A stretch of 56,755 nt of DNA from Candidatus Kapaibacterium sp. (GTDB lineage: Bacteria > Bacteroidota > Ignavibacteria > Kapaibacteriales > UBA4661), in NCBI GenBank assembly GCA_004292595.1, contig RDXM01000092.1, positions 1 through 56,755 of the forward strand. The letters are read 5' to 3'. Shown piece by piece: positions 1-8,011 of the stretch (positions within the stretch are counted from its first letter, which is position 1; every line of letters starts with the position of its first letter). A model generated the notes under the pieces. That model did not search any database and was not told where the DNA came from. It saw only the letters and a program-made list of their open reading frames with translations. The translations under genes and the position numbers were made by a program.

Positions 1-330
1 GAAAACTCTGTGGTGTGTGGGTAATACTTGTGGATTATTTCCACATAGCCACACGTAATCCACATCGCTGTGGGTAACTTCGGAGTTATCCAGAAGTTAT
101 CCGCATTGATATTGTGAAAAAACTATTCGCCCAAAATCCAGTATTGACCAGCCTTTGAACCACTTTTTTGCACACAAAAAGAAGGAGTTTTCCACTTTTC
201 CCCATTTATTACTGTGGATTTATGTTTAAAAAAGTTTATCTCCATAATCCACACAACACCATTTGGGGAATGAAACGAAAATAATACGACGGCAATACGG
301 AATCTCATACCTCATCCACACGGTTTCTTT
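1..330. other. DnaA-box cluster, candidate oriC region
   Basis: No convincing gene lies in the first 420 bases. Near-consensus DnaA boxes (TTWTNCACA, one mismatch each) are at 16-24 (-), 29-37 (-), 37-45 (+), 56-64 (+), 69-77 (-), 86-94 (+), 97-105 (+), 187-195 (+), 213-221 (-), 245-253 (+) and 312-320 (+), in both orientations. AT-rich stretches lie between them, for example around 200-240. Dense boxes beside AT-rich DNA are what an origin or a DnaA-regulated region looks like. No dnaA gene is visible; it could lie to the left of the window. No box is a perfect match, so this may instead be a DnaA titration or autoregulatory site. GC skew was not computed. Confidence 0.45.
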
Positions 331-460
331 TCTGTCAAACTTCTCTTCTGTCAAACAATGAAATTATCGTAGATTGCAATTCAGGTCAAATTAACAACAA
401 AAATCTGACCGTGTTGTATTCATGTTTCATTTCATTATCCGTTCATCTTCAAAAGACCGT

Positions 461-2248
461 ATGCAGAAGCCTTTTTCGACTATGCGCACCCTTTCACCCT
501 TTCTCGTCCTTGTTGTCTTTGCCCTTGCTTCGTCCGAAAGCGTATTTGCCCAAACGCAAGAATATATGCGGGCTATGCGTGATGAATTACAACGCTCTTT
601 GCGGGAATTGCGTTTGCCGTCGCTAGAGAAACCGTATTATATTCAGTATCTTCTGAGCGATAATGATGCCTACACGGTGAAAGCATCGTTTGGAAGCCTG
701 ACCGAATCGCGCCAAAGCCGCGACAAACGAGCAACAGTAAGCCTTCGCGTCGGTTCTCTCCAATTTGATAATACCAACTTTTTCGACCCCGCGCTCGGTT
801 TTTTTGGTTCGAGCGACGACGAAGAACGCTTCAAATCTCGCTCCTTGCCAAATGAACTGGACTACACCACGCTTCGCCGCGAACTCTGGCTCGCCACCGA
901 TGCTGCCTACAAGCAATCCGCAGAACTCTTTGCCAAAAAACAAGCAGCGTTGAAAAATCGTGTGCGCCTCGACACGTTGCCCGATTTCACAACGCTTGCA
1001 CCCGCCACACTTGCTGATACCGTTGCTATTCCTAGCTTCGACGCGCCAGCATTTGAGAAATTAGCAATGGAGCTTTCCGCAATTTTCAAGGAATTTCCCG
1101 CGATTGCGCTTTCCTCCGTAGCAATCGAGTATGTGCCGCACCGCGATTATTTCATCAACACCGAAGGGCGCGAATACGTCCGAACCGAGCTTTTATGCGG
1201 CATTGAAATAACGGCAATCTCGCAAGCAAAAGACGGAATGCCGCTTGCGCAAGTCTATAGCACGTACAGCAAAACGCCACAAGGCTTGCCCACGCGAGAT
1301 TCGCTCGTAAAAGCAACGCGGGTAATCGCTGAACGCCTTGCGGCGGCTGTTTCCGCGCCACTCTTGCCAGCGTATTCGGGACCCGTATTGTTTGAAGACC
1401 AAGCCGCAGCAGAGATATTTTTGCAAGCCTTCGCGCCAAATTGCGCCACGCAACGTGCGCCCGTCACCGAGCGTGGTATCAGCGATTCACCGCAAAATGC
1501 GGCATTTCAAAATAAAATCGGTGCGCGGGTCTTGCCAGAATTTATGTCCATTCAAGCCTTGCCAAAACTGGCAAATGCTGGCGCAACGCAGCTTATCGGC
1601 GCATATCTGATTGACGACGACGGCGTTCCTGCCGAGACGCTCCAACTTGTGAGAAATGGCTATCTGAAGGCTCTCATGTCCTCACGCGCTCCCACGCGCC
1701 GTGTAAAGCTCTCTAATGGGCATAATCGCGGCGGCGCGGCAATGTTCAGCACGATGGAAATTTCTGCCACAAAAGAGCGTACTTTGCCGAAAAACAAGCT
1801 CCGTGAGCGCATGATGCAGCTCTGCAAAGACCGCGAATTGCCTTATGGAATTATTGTGCGGAAAATTTTGAACCCGAATATCCTGATGACCACGCTCTAC
1901 AACATCACCGAAGGCGATTTCCCCTTTGCCCGCACACCAGGACAAATGAGCGCGTTGGAAGTCTATAAAGTATTCCCCAACGGCAAAGAAGAACTCGTGC
2001 GCGGATGCGATGTTGCGGGCATGACGGCACAAACCTTCAAGGATATTCTCGCGCTTGGCGACCGAAAATTTGCGTACAACTGCTATGCACTGCCCGTAAC
2101 GCCGTCGTTCTACTCCGGAGGCGCACAGTTCCTTGCTTCGTCGGTCATTATTCCATCGTTGTTGTTTGAAGATGTTGAAATTCGCCCGATTGAAGATGAT
2201 TTCACGAAACCGCCGATTTTGCCGCATCCTTTTTTTACGAAGAAGTAA
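461..2248 (+). CDS. Secreted TldD/PmbA-family protein (metallopeptidase-related)
   Basis: About 595 residues. The N-terminus is a signal peptide ending near ASSESVFA-Q, so the product should be exported, unlike cytoplasmic TldD/TldE of E. coli. The fold match rests on the region YSGPVLFEDQAAAEIF followed by a C-terminal part with IGAYLIDDDGVPAETLQLV and HNRGG, the arrangement seen in TldD/PmbA (U62) proteins. I do not see an HExxxH zinc motif, so it is closer to the TldE/PmbA half or to a non-peptidase relative. Alternative ATGs are at 422 and 482; 461 and 482 both leave a good signal peptide and none has a clear Shine-Dalgarno. It is the first gene beside the DnaA-box block. Exported members occur in Bacteroidetes-like genomes; the substrate is unknown. 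Confidence 0.75.
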   Translation: MQKPFSTMRTLSPFLVLVVFALASSESVFAQTQEYMRAMRDELQRSLRELRLPSLEKPYYIQYLLSDNDAYTVKASFGSLTESRQSRDKRATVSLRVGSLQFDNTNFFDPALGFFGSSDDEERFKSRSLPNELDYTTLRRELWLATDAAYKQSAELFAKKQAALKNRVRLDTLPDFTTLAPATLADTVAIPSFDAPAFEKLAMELSAIFKEFPAIALSSVAIEYVPHRDYFINTEGREYVRTELLCGIEITAISQAKDGMPLAQVYSTYSKTPQGLPTRDSLVKATRVIAERLAAAVSAPLLPAYSGPVLFEDQAAAEIFLQAFAPNCATQRAPVTERGISDSPQNAAFQNKIGARVLPEFMSIQALPKLANAGATQLIGAYLIDDDGVPAETLQLVRNGYLKALMSSRAPTRRVKLSNGHNRGGAAMFSTMEISATKERTLPKNKLRERMMQLCKDRELPYGIIVRKILNPNILMTTLYNITEGDFPFARTPGQMSALEVYKVFPNGKEELVRGCDVAGMTAQTFKDILALGDRKFAYNCYALPVTPSFYSGGAQFLASSVIIPSLLFEDVEIRPIEDDFTKPPILPHPFFTKK

Positions 2249-2285
2249 GTTTGGATTCCTTTTGCCGCATTTTGAGGTATATCCC

Positions 2286-2531
2286 ATGAACTATCAGAAT
2301 ATCATCACGATTGAACCCGACAAACGAAGCGGTAAACCCTGTATTCGTGGGATGCGGATTACGGTTGCCGATATTCTCGAATACCTCGCATCGGGTATGA
2401 ATATGGACGAGATTTTATCGGACTTTCCCGACCTTACTCGTGAAGATATTCAAGCGTGTTTGGCATTTGCTGCCGATAGAGAGCGTCATTCCTTGATTCA
2501 TCTCGCCAAACCGTATGAAACTGCTGCTTGA
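2286..2531 (+). CDS. DUF433 antitoxin (VapB-like)
   Basis: An 81-residue protein of the DUF433 family. It has the typical core GKPCIRGMRITVADILEYL, then a helical segment with MDEILSDFPDLTREDIQACL. These small winged-helix or HTH-like proteins act as antitoxins of DUF5615 PIN-like toxins. The next gene overlaps it by 17 bases and encodes exactly that toxin type, so the two form a translationally coupled operon. The antitoxin is intact although its partner has been disrupted by a mobile element; its ATG is the start that gives the standard family N-terminus. Confidence 0.85.
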   Translation: MNYQNIITIEPDKRSGKPCIRGMRITVADILEYLASGMNMDEILSDFPDLTREDIQACLAFAADRERHSLIHLAKPYETAA

Positions 2532-2691
2532 TGCGAATTTGCCACCGCAATCTGCTAAACGCCTTCAAGACCTCTATCCCGCATCAGAACACGTCAGAGG
2601 CGTTTCCTTACGCAATGCAGACGATACAGCCATCTGGAATTATGCCAAACGAGAAGGCTTTATCATCGTGAGCAAGGATTCAGATTTTTAC

Positions 2692-3139
2692 GATAATTAG
2701 TGCGGGAAAGCCCACGCGCTTCAGCCGTGGGATGAAAGCACCACGATTGCAGCTTGAGCGGTCACGCCTTGCGTTGCTTTGAACGTAAGGCGTGGCGCGA
2801 TATAGCGCAATCGTCATCGGGTAAATGGTTGTTCGTCGTCCAAAATTTGTATCTTTGTGCAGCTCTTTGAAAGTTGTACGACGTTGCCGTTCAAAAGCAT
2901 AGCAATAGAGTTTAGGATGCTACAAGAACGGTGTAAAACAACACTTGTCGCCATCGTAACGATGGCAGTCAGCTACAATCTCATGCAAGAACCACGCTAA
3001 AATTTGTAGTCTGGCGAAACAAACAAATGGCTCGAAAACAGCCTTAGCGGTCGGGCAGACCGTGTTAGCTTGGGAGATATACAACGGCGTTAGTCGGGTA
3101 GCCCAAGAATCCCACGTGCTTTAGCCGTAGGAGTGTCAA
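2692..3139 (+). mobile_element. 448-bp IS200/IS605 (IS608-like) non-autonomous element
   Basis: The left end follows TTAC (2688-2691) and the right end finishes in TCAA (3136-3139), the cleavage motifs known for IS608. There is no target duplication, as expected for this family. Subterminal imperfect hairpins with the usual core CCCACG...CAGCCGTGGG lie at 2711-2731 (left) and 3111-3131 (right). No tnpA or tnpB ORF is present, so the element must move in trans or is a deletion relic. The 3' part from about 3030 resembles the tnpB 3' end plus the segment that forms omega RNA in full-length relatives. TATCTTTG at 2850-2857 looks like a Bacteroidetes -7 promoter box. The boundaries are supported by exact restoration of the interrupted toxin frame. 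Confidence 0.88.
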
Positions 3140-3159
3140 GACCGTAGTATTCTTCTAGG
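2995..3159 (+). ncRNA. Possible omega-RNA-like scaffold with flank guide
   Basis: In IS200/IS605 elements the right end is transcribed into a guide RNA whose last roughly 16-20 bases come from the flanking DNA. Here the right-end segment is retained without tnpB. The guide would be read from 3140 onward, and the matching target is the empty toxin site next to TTAC, which would act as the transposon-adjacent motif. This is inference from position and end structure only; I see no direct evidence of transcription and no TnpB in the window. Confidence 0.3.
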
Positions 3160-3306
3160 GTTTCCGCCAAAAGTTATTTGGCTAAAACTTGGAAACTGCA
3201 CCGTTGCTCATTTGGAGAGTGTTTTGCGTCAGAATTATCACCACATTGAGCATTTTCAAAAGGACACAAGTGTTGCCTTCTTGATTCTCGCTTGAAAGCC
3301 TTGCCG

Positions 3307-4677
3307 ATGGATATTAATCTCTCATTCTGGAATTCCCCCGAAGGCGCGTCCTTACTGCATTCTGCAAAGGAAAAACTCTCGCTTTCCAATAACGACACCC
3401 TTCGCGCTGGAACGCTTCTGCGCAAACAGTTTTCCGCCCTCCCGCCAGAGCGCATTGCTGCTGCGCTGGAGTGCATTCTTCTCCGCGAAAAAGCTGCCCT
3501 CTTTGGCGAATGGACGCAACGCGGTTTTTTCACAAAACAATCGCTGGAACAAGCAAGTACGCCACGCATCGCCGAGCATCACGCAACGTGCTTTCGTGGG
3601 CGCAAGCATTTGGTGGAAATCTGTACTGGTCTGGGCTTCGATACAGCAGCGTTGGCGCGGGTTGTGGGGCGCATTACCACGATTGAAGCCGATGCAGAAT
3701 TAGCTGCTCTGGCGCGGCATAATCTCGCGGCGCAGGGTATTCACAACGTGGAAGTGATTGAGGGACGCGCCGAAGATATTCTACCAAACATGGGCGCAAG
3801 CAGCATTGATGCGCTCTGGAGCGACCCATCACGGCGTAATCCACACGGCTGTCGCATTGAAAATCCTGATGAATACTTGCCTTCACTGGCATTTGTGCAA
3901 AAGTATGTGGAAAACCATGTGGAAAAGTATGTGGAAAACCATGTGGAAAACCATGTGGAAAACCGTGTGGAAAAGTATGTGGAAAACTGTGTGGGAAATG
4001 GTGTGAATAACCTTCAATTGCCATTTTATGCAGGAATAAAAATTGCACCCGCAGCAAACCTTACTGCGCTGCATTTGCAAGGCTGGAAGCGTGAGTGGAT
4101 AGGTGCAGGCGTAGGGGGTGGACAATCTGCCGAGTGCCGCGAACAAACGCTTTGGTGGGGATTGCAGGATGATGTATTGGTGGATGGTAGAGTGTCGTTG
4201 CCAGAAATTGGCGCGATGTGGCAGCCTTCTGCGGGCGCAGCATCCCGAGCTTTCCAAGAATGTTCACCAACATCGCTTCAGGACTTGAACGATTGGTATT
4301 GCTGCGAGCCGCATCCGTGCTTGATTCGGAGCGGTTATTTGGCAGAATTTTTTCGGGAGCGCGGCATTGCCATGCTGGATAAACACATTGCTTATGGGAT
4401 TTCACCCCAGAAGCCCGAAGCAAGCCTTTGGTATCAAACATTTCGTATTCTCGAAGCATTTTCTTTTCACCGAGCGCGTTTGAAAGAGCGCGTCCTTGCT
4501 CGCGGTTGGGGAAAAAGTGTGGAAATCAAAAAACGTGGCTTTCCCGAAACGCCCGATGAAATCCGGAAATGGCTCAAACTTCCGCAGCAGGGTACAGGCG
4601 GTGTGGTGATTATCGCAAGGATTGGTGCGGGTGCAAGCAATGAGCATCTTGTCATGCTTGCCGAGAGATTACGGTAA
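3307..4677 (+). CDS. THUMP-like class I SAM-dependent methyltransferase
   Basis: About 456 residues. A Rossmann methyltransferase core shows motif I as VEICTGLGFDTAALARV, an acidic residue in TTIEADAELAALARHN, and SIDALWSDPSRR (a DPxRR motif IV). The C-terminal part (SGYLAEFFRERGIAMLDKHIAYG to RGFPETPDEIRKWLKL) matches the THUMP-like domain of Bacteroidetes RNA methyltransferase relatives. ATG 3307 is chosen; an in-frame TTG at 3292 overlaps the stop of the upstream toxin (TTGA) and could give translational coupling. Residues about 200-237 are an insert of 4-residue repeats (VENH/VEKY) encoded by a 12-bp DNA array, which probably forms a charged loop. The substrate is probably RNA but is unproven. 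Confidence 0.78.
   Translation: MDINLSFWNSPEGASLLHSAKEKLSLSNNDTLRAGTLLRKQFSALPPERIAAALECILLREKAALFGEWTQRGFFTKQSLEQASTPRIAEHHATCFRGRKHLVEICTGLGFDTAALARVVGRITTIEADAELAALARHNLAAQGIHNVEVIEGRAEDILPNMGASSIDALWSDPSRRNPHGCRIENPDEYLPSLAFVQKYVENHVEKYVENHVENHVENRVEKYVENCVGNGVNNLQLPFYAGIKIAPAANLTALHLQGWKREWIGAGVGGGQSAECREQTLWWGLQDDVLVDGRVSLPEIGAMWQPSAGAASRAFQECSPTSLQDLNDWYCCEPHPCLIRSGYLAEFFRERGIAMLDKHIAYGISPQKPEASLWYQTFRILEAFSFHRARLKERVLARGWGKSVEIKKRGFPETPDEIRKWLKLPQQGTGGVVIIARIGAGASNEHLVMLAERLR
3906..4010 (+). repeat. Nine 12-bp tandem repeats containing DnaA-box-like TGTGGAAAA
   Basis: TGTGGAAAA or a close variant begins at 3906, 3918, 3930, 3942, 3954, 3966, 3978, 3990 and 4002, an exact 12-bp step. 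The reverse complement TTTTCCACA fits the DnaA consensus TTWTNCACA. The last unit, TTATTCACA, also fits; only the 3990 unit has a mismatch. All boxes point the same way. Being a multiple of 3, the array stays in frame and encodes VEKY/VENH repeats in the methyltransferase. Confidence 0.85.
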
Positions 4678-4750
4678 AAAGACTACGGTAAAAAGACTAC
4701 GGTAAAAAGACTACGGTAAAAAGACTACGGTAAAGAAATGACGGTAAACT
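4671..4750. repeat. 14-bp tandem repeat at a gene end
   Basis: Four perfect copies of ACGGTAAAAAGACT occupy 4671-4726, followed by degenerate units at 4727 and 4741. The first copy contains the stop codon of the methyltransferase, so the array grew from the gene end into the gap between two convergent genes. No other role is visible. Confidence 0.9.
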
Positions 4751-4810
4751 GTATGGCGCGGTACAGGAGAGCTTCGTGAATCGTGCATTCTTCGCTCAAA
4801 AAATAGCTAC

Positions 4811-7777
4811 TTATCGCACCACCACAAGCGGCGCAACCTGTGTTCTGCTCCGGCTTTTCACGCGCACGAAGTATGTGCCGCTTGCAAGAATTTCTGTGTT
4901 GAAAAGCTCTTGATTGCTTCCTTTGCGGCGCGGTACGTTCTCCAGCACCTGCGCGACGCTTTGCCCCAGCATATTCATTATTTCTATCGAAACACTTTCA
5001 TCGTTTGGCAAAGAATACGAGAGAAAGACGAGATTTTGTGCGGGATTAGGGAAAACACGCACTGCCTGAACTGTGTTTGTATCGCCGCGCAAGAGAGCTT
5101 TTACCTCTGCGATTGTTTGACCGATTGTGAGAGAAAAACTCACCGTCGTCGAAGAATTTTTTGCAAGCGCAATCGGACCCGCGCCAATAACTGCGCACAC
5201 ATCGCCCTCTTTGCGCGTCGGTACGATGCCGCTTGCCAGCGAGGTATATTTTGCCGAGCGTGTGAAAAAGTCTGGCGTTGGTGCGTTGGCGGTGGTGTCG
5301 AAAAAGACCATTGGGTAAAAATTAGTTTTCTCGCCCGAAAGCATTTGCAGCGCAATGACGGGCAAGCATGGAGATTGTCCCGTCGGAGAAGAATTTCCCA
5401 ACGCCCGCACAAAACCTGCCTTCAGCGTGTCATCCCAGAAAACCTCGTTTCTGCTTGCATCTGTCCCAATATCCCAATCGAAAAACATTCCGACAAAGAG
5501 CTTCGAGAAATCGCGCTCGGAAGTATTGGTAATCTTAAAACTATGCAGAAGCGAGTTTTGCTGAAGCGGATTGCGGTATTGAAACACTTGCTGCTCCACG
5601 CTTACGCCTGCATCGGTCGCGCCATTGCGGTCTTGGAAGCTGCTTTTGGCGATAAGCGAGGAGGAATCGGGTGCGGCAACAAGGCGCACGAGCGAGCTTG
5701 GCAGAAAAGAGCGCTCGCGCTCGAAAGAATTTATCCGCACTGACGTGGAAACACTGTCCGTGCCGCTTGCCACCATAATTCCGCCATCATAAATCAAACT
5801 TTCTGCGGGACAGGGCTTGTAGGCAACGCCGTCGCCTTGTGTGCGGCGCGGGTATTCGTTATAGCCCAAACGCCCCGTCGTTCCTACGCTTGCGACGATA
5901 TTATTCAGGCGCATCGTTGCATATGATTGATTGGCGACCAGCACAAAACCATCGCGCCCAAGCAACGCGCCGCTTTGCGAGCGAAAACTGAAGATGAGCG
6001 GAATCTCGAAATTCTCCAGCAATGTCCGTGTGAGGCGAAAGCTAAAGCTCGCCGCACCGCGCCGAATCTCGCTTGCAGCAAAGGTAGGAAGCTGTTTGCG
6101 GAGGTCGTCCCAAAAGGGCAGAAAACGACTCGTGTCGGGAATGGTGCTGCGCATTTCCACAATGCCACGTTCCACCGCGCCCAAACCCGCACGAATGCTA
6201 AGGTTTATCTGAATGCGCTCGCCAGATTCCAACACACCGTTATTATTTTCATCGCTGACGGTGTAGCTTTCGAGCGCGAGGGACGGTATCGTTGGCGATT
6301 GCACCGCTCGCAGCATATTCAAGCGTCCTGTGCCGAGCAAGCCCGCTAGTTCGCCCAGAAGCGCGTCGTTGGTGTCTGCGCTGGACTTCAGGAGTTGTGC
6401 GATGTGCGGAGCGGTCATGCGTGGATAGCGCAACTTCACGAGTGCCGCCGCCGCCGTTACTTGCGGAGCCGCCATTGATGTTCCGCTTAAAACGCCGTAG
6501 CGATTATCTACGAATGTGGCGTAAATACCGCTTCCGGGTGCGGAAATACCGACAGTGGGATAAAAATTGCTCGAAAAGCTGCGCGAATCGTCGCTGTTCA
6601 GCCAACCAACGCTCAGAATATCTGGATATGACGACGGAAACATAGGAATAAACCGACCGTCGTTGCCCGCGCTCACCACCACAAGTGCGCCCATACGCTG
6701 GGCAAGCGCGATGGTTTCCTGCTCGGCAAAGGAACGCGCCGACGCGCTGCCCCAACTGCAATTTATTACCTGTGCGCCCATTGTTGCGGCATAGAGAACG
6801 CCCCGTGCGCCGTTGTAAATGGTTTGACTGCCGCTATTTGTGCCGCATTTCACCAAGAGCAGACGAAAGCGCGAACTCAGCCCCACTGCGCCCGCTACGC
6901 CGATGTTGTTGTTGGTAACTGCGCCCAAAATCCCCGCAACGTGCGTTCCGTGCGAGTTTTCGGTGAGCAAGGGGTCGTTGTCTTCGGTAAAGCTGTCTGT
7001 GCCAGCAATATCCCAGCCGCGCCAATCGTCAATTTTGCCATTACGGTCGTCGTCCACGCCATTGGTGCGGCGGTCTCTACCCAAGGCATCCATGCCGCTT
7101 TCGCCCTGATTGATAAAAATAACATCGCGCAAATCTTCATGGTTGTAATCAAAGCCTGTATCTACAACGCCAACAATGATGCGGCTTGTATCGGATTGCG
7201 GCAATGCTGACTGCACTGCGCTCCATGCCTCGAAAGCCCGAATACGCGGTAAATGCTGCTGTGCGCCGACAAGCGGGTCGTTGCTTGTGCTGTCTGCTTT
7301 GCGCTGGGGAGCGCATTCGGCAATTTCAACGTCGGGCAAGGCTTCGAGCTTTGCCGCCAGCATTGGTGCAATGTCTGCGCGTTGCGCGTCCAGCAAATGC
7401 ACTTCGCACCAGCGTCCCATTCCGTGCAGATAGCGCGTGGAAAGCTCGTGCAGAACTGGATAAGGATTTTGTTCGCCAATGGTCTCAAATACGTGTTTTT
7501 GCAGGCGTTCTTCGGCAGCGCGGTAGCTGGCATCGTCCACGTAGGGCTTGGTGTCGTGCTTGCCCAAAACGCCAGAAAGCGCATCAATGCTGCCTTTGCG
7601 GGCGTGAGTGCGCCAGGCTTGCAGCATTGGAGATTGCTCACGGAATTTGACGTAGAGAATATGCGCATGGGCAAATGGTTGTTTCTGTGCGAGTATTGGC
7701 GGGACGTTCAGGTATTGTGCAATGGTGAATGCAAGGAGAAACACAAGAAAAATGCGGGATTTCAGGAAATACAACAT
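4811..7777 (-). CDS. Secreted subtilisin-like S8 protease with T9SS sorting domain
   Basis: About 988 residues. A signal peptide (FLVFLLAFTIAQY...PPILAQ) is followed by a propeptide-like region and an S8 catalytic domain. The catalytic triad is clear: Asp in VGVVDTGFDYNHED (about 206), His in NSHGTHVAGILGA (about 276) and Ser in LSGTSMAAPQVTAAAAL (about 434). A calcium-binding-like stretch DDDRNGKIDDW follows the Asp. The C-terminus (VRVFPNPAQNLVFLSYSLP ... GTYFVRVKS) is a type A T9SS domain, so the enzyme should be exported by type IX secretion and anchored or released at the surface. ATG 7777 is chosen over a TTG at 7822. It converges on the methyltransferase; the gap holds only the 14-bp repeats. 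Confidence 0.93.
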   Translation of the reverse strand: MLYFLKSRIFLVFLLAFTIAQYLNVPPILAQKQPFAHAHILYVKFREQSPMLQAWRTHARKGSIDALSGVLGKHDTKPYVDDASYRAAEERLQKHVFETIGEQNPYPVLHELSTRYLHGMGRWCEVHLLDAQRADIAPMLAAKLEALPDVEIAECAPQRKADSTSNDPLVGAQQHLPRIRAFEAWSAVQSALPQSDTSRIIVGVVDTGFDYNHEDLRDVIFINQGESGMDALGRDRRTNGVDDDRNGKIDDWRGWDIAGTDSFTEDNDPLLTENSHGTHVAGILGAVTNNNIGVAGAVGLSSRFRLLLVKCGTNSGSQTIYNGARGVLYAATMGAQVINCSWGSASARSFAEQETIALAQRMGALVVVSAGNDGRFIPMFPSSYPDILSVGWLNSDDSRSFSSNFYPTVGISAPGSGIYATFVDNRYGVLSGTSMAAPQVTAAAALVKLRYPRMTAPHIAQLLKSSADTNDALLGELAGLLGTGRLNMLRAVQSPTIPSLALESYTVSDENNNGVLESGERIQINLSIRAGLGAVERGIVEMRSTIPDTSRFLPFWDDLRKQLPTFAASEIRRGAASFSFRLTRTLLENFEIPLIFSFRSQSGALLGRDGFVLVANQSYATMRLNNIVASVGTTGRLGYNEYPRRTQGDGVAYKPCPAESLIYDGGIMVASGTDSVSTSVRINSFERERSFLPSSLVRLVAAPDSSSLIAKSSFQDRNGATDAGVSVEQQVFQYRNPLQQNSLLHSFKITNTSERDFSKLFVGMFFDWDIGTDASRNEVFWDDTLKAGFVRALGNSSPTGQSPCLPVIALQMLSGEKTNFYPMVFFDTTANAPTPDFFTRSAKYTSLASGIVPTRKEGDVCAVIGAGPIALAKNSSTTVSFSLTIGQTIAEVKALLRGDTNTVQAVRVFPNPAQNLVFLSYSLPNDESVSIEIMNMLGQSVAQVLENVPRRKGSNQELFNTEILASGTYFVRVKSRSRTQVAPLVVVR

Positions 7778-7833
7778 AAGTGCCGGGATGAAAAAAGTGA
7801 AGGCGCAACACGGTGATGACAATCTGATGAGGG

Positions 7834-7943
7834 ACGCAGATGAAGATGATTGGATGGATGAAGATGATAGAATGAATCGTCTGTACCCTTGATATTTTCT
7901 ACTCTTGCATCATTGTTATCCGCTCAATCATCTTCATCTGCGT
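7834..7943. repeat. 19-bp inverted repeat flanking a 72-bp spacer
   Basis: ACGCAGATGAAGATGATTG at 7834-7852 is perfectly inverted at 7925-7943. The spacer contains further GATGAAGATGAT-like direct repeats. It lies between the oxidoreductase stop and the protease start on the minus strand, where a terminator, operator or small repeat element is possible. No T-tract makes a simple terminator convincing. Confidence 0.7.
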
Positions 7944-8011
7944 TCAAAAATCATGGAATTTTTGAGGCAAAATGCTTATACATTGCCGCAAAGATGTGGT
8001 AGTTGTGGCAA

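Larger units (their letters stand above)
2515..3295 (+). pseudogene. DUF5615 PIN-like toxin, split by an IS608-like insertion
   Basis: Codons 1-59 (2515-2691) run from MKLLLDANLPPQSAK through NADDTAIWNYAK to VSKDSDFY, with PIN-like acidic residues (LLLDAN, NADD, KDSDF). The reading frame then enters inserted DNA and stops at 2698-2700. The missing C-terminus resumes at 3140 in the same frame: DRSILLGFPPKVIWLKLGN and on to VAFLILA, with the stop at 3293-3295. Removing 2692-3139 restores a 109-residue ORF with the family-typical join DFYDRS. The gene is therefore recently broken but otherwise undamaged, and precise excision would restore it. The original stop overlapped a TTG (3292-3294) that could start the next gene, so three genes were once tightly packed. 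Confidence 0.9.

Noticed and set aside
123-308. Minus-strand 61-residue ORF at the window start
   Set aside because: It lies within the DnaA-box block, has no recognisable motif, and the region looks non-coding.
3906-4010. CRISPR array
   Set aside because: The repeats are directly adjacent with no spacers, and the unit is 12 bp and in frame with a gene.
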